Positions 6,858 to 10,271 of a stretch of DNA of 10,271 bases are shown one piece after another. Origin of the DNA: Bacteroidia bacterium (GTDB lineage Bacteria; Bacteroidota; Bacteroidia; NS11-12g; UBA955). The stretch covers positions 1-10,271 of the forward strand of contig JADLHV010000213.1 in NCBI GenBank assembly GCA_020848595.1. Reading direction: 5' to 3'. The notes beneath the pieces are model-generated. The model saw only the letters and a list, made by a program, of their open reading frames with translations, did not search any database and was not told where the DNA came from. Position numbers and translations under genes: made by a program. Position 1 is the stretch's first letter; the number at the start of each line of letters is the position of its first letter.

Positions 6858-7364
6858 ATGAAGCATCTCGGTGCTAATAATATTCACTCAAAACCCACCT
6901 CTAAGGTGGGTTTTGTTTTGAAAACCCATGGCTACTCTGGTCATCTTCGTGTCGAATTTCATGAAAATGATTTCGACTTAAAAGATTTTATTCTGTTTCT
7001 TATTAACGATAAATTCGTACCCTTTAGAATCGAATCTTTTAATAAAAATTCTGGGATTCTTAAACTGAAAGATTTTGATTCCGTAGATGCTGTTACTCAA
7101 TTTTTATCGCTTCCTATCGTCGAATTAATTGATGTCGTTGATAGCTCTTTGCCAAATTTTATTGGCTATAATTTACATGATTCTATCTCTGGTTTAGAAT
7201 ACCCTATCCTTAATGTTATCGATATGCCTGGCCAAACTCTATTGGAATTTCGTTGCCAATATAAAGATGTTTTATTGCCTTTTCATGAAGATATAATTTC
7301 GGAAATTAATCATGATTCTAAAATTATTTATGCCACTTTCCCTGATGGAATTCTCGATTTATAA
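6858..7364 (+). CDS. rimM: 16S rRNA processing / 30S maturation factor RimM
   Basis: RimM assists maturation of the 30S head, where it binds S19. The 168-residue protein has the N-terminal RimM domain beginning with VGFVLKTHGYSGHLRV (17-32), which contains the conserved K-x-HG-x-x-G pattern. The C-terminal PRC-barrel domain begins near FIGYNLHD (about 101) and closes with the family ending LLPFHEDIISEI (about 139-150) and FPDGILDL (161-168). The first 15 residues are poorly conserved, but ATG 6858 is the only start upstream of the core and lies 5 bases after the rpsP stop. Codons 11-24 coincide with two overlapping hairpins, which may limit its expression. Similarity to distant RimM proteins is modest outside these motifs. 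Confidence 0.93.
   Translation: MKHLGANNIHSKPTSKVGFVLKTHGYSGHLRVEFHENDFDLKDFILFLINDKFVPFRIESFNKNSGILKLKDFDSVDAVTQFLSLPIVELIDVVDSSLPNFIGYNLHDSISGLEYPILNVIDMPGQTLLEFRCQYKDVLLPFHEDIISEINHDSKIIYATFPDGILDL
6889..6928 (+). promoter_or_regulatory. Two mutually exclusive hairpins inside the rimM start region, the first terminator-like
   Basis: CAAAACCCACC (6889-6899) and GGTGGGTTTTG (6905-6915) form a perfect 11-bp stem with a 5-base loop, followed by TTTTG. The A-tract, GC core and T-tract are arranged as in an intrinsic terminator, 36 bases after the rpsP stop. The right arm can instead pair downstream: TGGGTTTT (6907-6914) with AAAACCCA (6921-6928), 8 bp around a 6-base loop. The two pairings share 6907-6914, so only one can form at a time, the geometry of an attenuator. 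The whole element lies in rimM codons 11-24, so ribosomes starting rimM would also disturb it. Pairings are seen directly; function is inferred. Confidence 0.6.
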
Positions 7365-7367
7365 AGT

Positions 7368-8042
7368 ATGAGAATAGATATTATTACCGTTCAACCTGCT
7401 TTACTTGAAAGTCCTTTAGGGCACTCTATGGTTAAAAGGGCTATTGATAAGGGTTTCGCAGATATTAATGTGATAAACCTTCGCGATTATGCTCTAAATC
7501 GATATGGACAGATTGATGATTATCAATTTGGTGGTGGTGCCGGTATGGTATTAATGTGCGAACCGCTCGCTAATGCTATCGATGACCTTAAAGCTCAACG
7601 AAATTATGATGATATTATCTATACTACTCCTGATGGTGATGTGTGGAATCAAAAATTGGCTAATGCTTTCTCTCTAAAGGAAAATATTATTATCCTTTGT
7701 GGTCACTATAAAGGTATCGATGAACGTATCCGAAAATTATATGTCACTAAAGAAATTTCTATTGGTGATTTTGTGCTAACTGGGGGCGAATTAGCCGCTG
7801 CTATTATCGCTGATAGTATCGTGCGTCTTATTCCTGGTGTGCTTGGTAACGAAGAATCTGCTCTAAGTGATAGCTTTCAAGATGGTCTGCTCGCGCCGCC
7901 TGTTTATACCCGCCCAGCTGATTTTAGAGGTCTTAAAGTGCCAGATATTCTTCTCTCTGGTCATACTAAAAATATTGAAGAATGGCGTCTCGAACAAGCC
8001 GAATTAAGAACTCAAGAACGTCGCCCTGATCTATTAAAATAA
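7368..8042 (+). CDS. trmD: tRNA (guanine37-N1)-methyltransferase TrmD
   Basis: TrmD places a methyl group from S-adenosylmethionine on N1 of G37 next to the anticodon, which prevents +1 frameshifting. The 224-residue protein has the SPOUT trefoil-knot elements: the N-terminal block MRIDIITVQP with SMVKRAIDKG; YQFGGGAGM (52-60); CGHYKGIDER (111-120); SIGDFVLTGGE (131-141); and RLIPGVLGNEESALSDSF (153-170). R153 and D168 correspond to the catalytic Arg and Asp of the E. coli enzyme (R154, D169). The segment usually written Y-L/M-S-P reads YTTP here, a conservative change. The end VPDILLSGHTKNIEEWR and the basic helix match the C-terminal tRNA-binding domain. ATG 7368 lies three bases after the rimM stop. 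Confidence 0.97.
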   Translation: MRIDIITVQPALLESPLGHSMVKRAIDKGFADINVINLRDYALNRYGQIDDYQFGGGAGMVLMCEPLANAIDDLKAQRNYDDIIYTTPDGDVWNQKLANAFSLKENIIILCGHYKGIDERIRKLYVTKEISIGDFVLTGGELAAAIIADSIVRLIPGVLGNEESALSDSFQDGLLAPPVYTRPADFRGLKVPDILLSGHTKNIEEWRLEQAELRTQERRPDLLK

Positions 8043-8046
8043 TACA

Positions 8047-8817
8047 ATGAAACTAGTTTTAAATAAACCTCTCGTCATATTTGACCTCGAAACTACTGGT
8101 ATTAATACCGCTAAAGACCGTATTGTCGAATTGTTCATGATTAAGGTCCAAGCTGATGGCTCTCGATCTGACTTTTACCAAAGATTTAATCCAGGAATTC
8201 CTATTCCTCCCGAAATTACTGCTATCCATGGCATCAGCGATGAGGATGTTAAAAATGAACCTAGTTTCGAATCAATTGCCCCTGACTTAAATGCTTTTTT
8301 ACTTAATTGCGATTTCGCAGGTTTTAATAGTAATAAATTTGATTTTCCTATGCTGGTGGAAGAATTTTATAGGGCTGGTATCGATTTTGAAGTGTCGAAA
8401 AGAAAGTTTATTGACGCTCAGAAAATTTTCCATCTCCTAGAACCTAGAAATCTTAGCGCCGCCTATAAATTCTATTGTAATAAGGATCTTAGTAATGCCC
8501 ATAGCGCTAAAGCCGATACGGAAGCTACCTGGGAAATAATTCAATCGCAATTAGACCATTACCAACAACTCGAACCTAATATCGATTTCTTACATAAATT
8601 TAGTGGCCAAAATAATTTAGTAGATTTGGCTGGTAGACTCGTTCTTAATGATAAACAAGAAGTCGTCTTTAACTTCGGTAAACACAGAGGTAAAAAAGTC
8701 TCAGATGTCTTTAAAACAGATCTTGGTTATTATGATTGGATGATGAATGGCGATTTCCCAAATCAAACTAAAAAAGTTTTAACTCAATTGAAATTAAGCG
8801 AATTCAATAAGAAATAA
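8047..8817 (+). CDS. DnaQ-like 3'-5' exonuclease with an ExoX-type C-terminal module
   Basis: This 256-residue protein is a DEDDh exonuclease: D13 and E15 in FDLETTG (Exo I), D99 in GFNSNKFDFPML (Exo II), and H152 with D157 in HSAKADTEA (Exo III). All five metal-site and catalytic residues are present, so it should be active on DNA or RNA ends. The C-terminus (about 206-240) reads FNFGKHRGKKVSDV then YYDWMMNGDFP, the small module found after the nuclease domain in exodeoxyribonuclease X-like proteins. It is too short and lacks the partners to be called the replicative epsilon subunit. It starts 4 bases after the trmD stop and ends 1 base before the next gene, so it is part of the rpsP operon. 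Its substrate cannot be told from sequence. Confidence 0.88.
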   Translation: MKLVLNKPLVIFDLETTGINTAKDRIVELFMIKVQADGSRSDFYQRFNPGIPIPPEITAIHGISDEDVKNEPSFESIAPDLNAFLLNCDFAGFNSNKFDFPMLVEEFYRAGIDFEVSKRKFIDAQKIFHLLEPRNLSAAYKFYCNKDLSNAHSAKADTEATWEIIQSQLDHYQQLEPNIDFLHKFSGQNNLVDLAGRLVLNDKQEVVFNFGKHRGKKVSDVFKTDLGYYDWMMNGDFPNQTKKVLTQLKLSEFNKK

Positions 8818-8818
8818 A

Positions 8819-9547
8819 ATGGCGTCTATTCGATTTAAAGATATTGTCATTTTCGAAGATGAACATATTATTGCTATCAATAAACCGCCTTTTATTGCTT
8901 CTCTGCACGAACGTTTCGATAGCCATGCTCAAAGTATTATTGAACTCTGCAAAGCTGTTAATGAAGAATATTCTCTCTGTCATCGTCTAGATAGAGAAAC
9001 TTCTGGTGTCATGTTGATTGCTAAGGATAATGAAACGTATAGACATATCGCTATGCAATTCGAAAAACGTCAAATTACTAAAGTATACCACGCTGTCGTC
9101 CAAGCTTCTGTTAATCTATCTGACCTTGAAGTTGACTTGCCTCTTTATACCGATTCTAAAAGAAAAGTCCAAATCTCTGCTAAAAAAGGTAAACCTTCTC
9201 GTACTTTTTTTAATACTCTAAAACAATATAAACACTTTTCTCTACTAGCTTGTATGCCAGAAACAGGTCGATTGCACCAAATTAGGGTGCATGCGGCTTC
9301 TCAAAACCTTCCACTCGTTTGCGATGAACTTTATGGAGGAAAAGTGCCTGAACTAAGTCTAATTAAGAAAAAAGTTAATTACGCTCACGATGAAGTCTCT
9401 AAACCTTTAATGAATCGTGTAGCTCTTCATGCCTTTTCTATTCAATTTTCTGATTTGTCAGGTCAATTTATTAAAATTGAAGCGCCTTATCCTAAAGATT
9501 TTGAAGTTTTAATTAAATTAATGGATAAATACGATGAATTATCGTAA
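8819..9547 (+). CDS. RluA-family pseudouridine synthase
   Basis: The protein (242 residues) converts uridine to pseudouridine in rRNA or tRNA. The catalytic block is CHRLDRETSGVMLIAKD (54-70), with D58 as the nucleophilic aspartate. The second family block is GRLHQIRVHAA (150-160) followed by LPLVCDELYGG (164-174), and RVALHAF is at 200-206. There is no N-terminal S4 RNA-binding domain; the protein begins directly with the catalytic fold (IVIFEDEHIIAINKP), like RluA and TruC rather than RluC or RluD. The target base cannot be assigned. ATG 8819 follows the exonuclease stop by one base. It is the last gene of the operon, converging on the DinB-like gene with one base between stops. Confidence 0.92.
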   Translation: MASIRFKDIVIFEDEHIIAINKPPFIASLHERFDSHAQSIIELCKAVNEEYSLCHRLDRETSGVMLIAKDNETYRHIAMQFEKRQITKVYHAVVQASVNLSDLEVDLPLYTDSKRKVQISAKKGKPSRTFFNTLKQYKHFSLLACMPETGRLHQIRVHAASQNLPLVCDELYGGKVPELSLIKKKVNYAHDEVSKPLMNRVALHAFSIQFSDLSGQFIKIEAPYPKDFEVLIKLMDKYDELS

Positions 9548-9548
9548 A

Positions 9549-10103
9549 TTATCTATTTTGCTTAGATAAATATCCTTCTTTTAATTCATTAGCTTGTACT
9601 AAATGACGCTCTTCATGGGTACAAATGATGTCTAATGCTTTATCTATAGTATAAACTATTTTCTTATTCGCTGGTGAATGTATAGCAATCTTTTTACCTA
9701 AATATTGCTCTAAGTTTTTTATTTGGTTCTTTAAACTTTCTTGATGTTCTATGAAATGATTTAATGAATCACTTACAATAGAAATACTGGGCTCCCAAAT
9801 TGGAAATGTCTTTATCTTATGTTTCCTATCTGGTCGAACGGATTGTAATATTATTCTGCCGAAAAAATTGACTGCAAATCCTAATTTTGAATGCAATGGT
9901 GCTGAATATTTCCCTTCTTGTATCTGCTCAAAAATTGGATAATATGACTCGTTGATTATAATCAAATGGTCTATATTTTGACTGATACTCCAAATCTTAG
10001 AATTGGGTTTAAAATTGAGCTGTTCTTCGTTTAATTGTCCGAAACTTATTTTGAAATCTGATGTTATTCGATCTATTCTATCTATTATACTTTGTGATAA
10101 CAT
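9549..10103 (-). CDS. DinB-like superfamily protein, putative metal-dependent hydrolase or thiol transferase
   Basis: The 184-residue protein has the DinB/YfiT four-helix layout. An N-terminal helix is followed by LNFKPNSKIWSISQNIDHLI, where W38, S39 and H46 form the W-S-x-x-x-x-x-x-x-H pattern; a central region carries PIWEPS (101-106); and the C-terminal helix has THEERHLVQANEL (162-174). H46, H163 and H167 are in the places of the metal-binding triad of the family. Members are cytosolic and include bacillithiol transferases and many uncharacterised proteins, so no reaction is claimed. It is convergent with the rpsP operon and shows no clear promoter in the 168 bases upstream inside the window. 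Confidence 0.82.
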   Translation of the reverse strand: MLSQSIIDRIDRITSDFKISFGQLNEEQLNFKPNSKIWSISQNIDHLIIINESYYPIFEQIQEGKYSAPLHSKLGFAVNFFGRIILQSVRPDRKHKIKTFPIWEPSISIVSDSLNHFIEHQESLKNQIKNLEQYLGKKIAIHSPANKKIVYTIDKALDIICTHEERHLVQANELKEGYLSKQNR

Positions 10104-10271
10104 GTTGCTTTATTGATTTTTATTATTACAAATATCAAGGTTTTCCTTTAATTTCCTATCTATATTTTGACCCAATTCATTCCTTGTTTCCCAATATTAT
10201 CTCTATGATTAGCTAGGGATTTTTTTATTATAAAAATTGTTAATAGGGAAGGATTCATCTATATTATACAA
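10104..10271. other. Right-edge spacer upstream of the DinB-like gene
   Basis: These 168 A/T-rich bases contain no complete gene. On the minus strand a frame is open from the edge to a TAA at 10209-10211 (20 codons), which could be the end of a gene outside the window but has no recognisable content. No exact TAnnTTTG element was found for the DinB-like gene. Confidence 0.4.

Noticed and set aside
9541..9560. Bidirectional terminator between the RluA-family gene and the DinB-like gene
   Set aside because: Only one base separates the two stops and no stem-loop with a T-tract is visible there; termination must occur inside the opposing genes or by Rho.
10209..10271. Partial minus-strand reading frame at the right edge
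   Set aside because: Twenty codons with no recognisable motif; not enough to call a gene.

Overview
The window is a low-GC stretch of a chromosome from a member of the phylum Bacteroidota. The evidence is a gldA-gldF-gldG gliding-motility ABC transporter cluster, a DnaX without the zinc-binding cysteines of the proteobacterial protein, a long-tailed ribosomal protein S16, and two promoters matching the phylum's TTTG / TAnnTTTG consensus. No genus can be named safely. There is no CRISPR array, tRNA, rRNA or insertion sequence.

Left part (1-4042, all minus strand): the 5' end of a class I aminotransferase (aspartate aminotransferase-like) runs off the left edge and has its own promoter at 471-503. 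Upstream of it, in transcription order, lie gldA (GTG start), gldF and gldG. gldA and gldF overlap by 8 nt. gldF and gldG overlap by 7 nt if the ATG at 2410 is used for gldG. They encode the ATPase, permease and auxiliary subunit of one transporter.

Centre (4043-6288, minus strand): dnaX, the clamp-loader subunit gene, is broken in an informative way. It starts at TTG and reads for 369 codons to an A10 run and a stop at 4867-4869. The tau-type C-terminal region follows as a separate open frame (4268-4852) in the -1 frame, with no ATG. A -1 shift at the A10 run would reach that frame but would then hit another TAA at 4853-4855. As written, the sequence encodes only a gamma-length protein plus a detached tail. 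A 312-bp divergent spacer separates dnaX from rpsP.

Right part (6235-9547, plus strand): a strong-looking promoter and a leader hairpin precede a tight operon of rpsP (S16), rimM (16S processing factor), trmD (tRNA m1G37 methyltransferase), a DnaQ/ExoX-like exonuclease and an RluA-family pseudouridine synthase. Gaps are 1-5 nt. The first three genes link ribosome assembly and tRNA modification. The last two occupy the downstream place where rplS sits in the E. coli operon. Within the first codons of rimM lie two mutually exclusive hairpins, the first shaped like an intrinsic terminator. This suggests an attenuator that lowers rimM-trmD output relative to rpsP.

A DinB-like protein gene (minus strand) converges on the operon with one base between the stop codons. 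The last 168 bases hold no clear gene.
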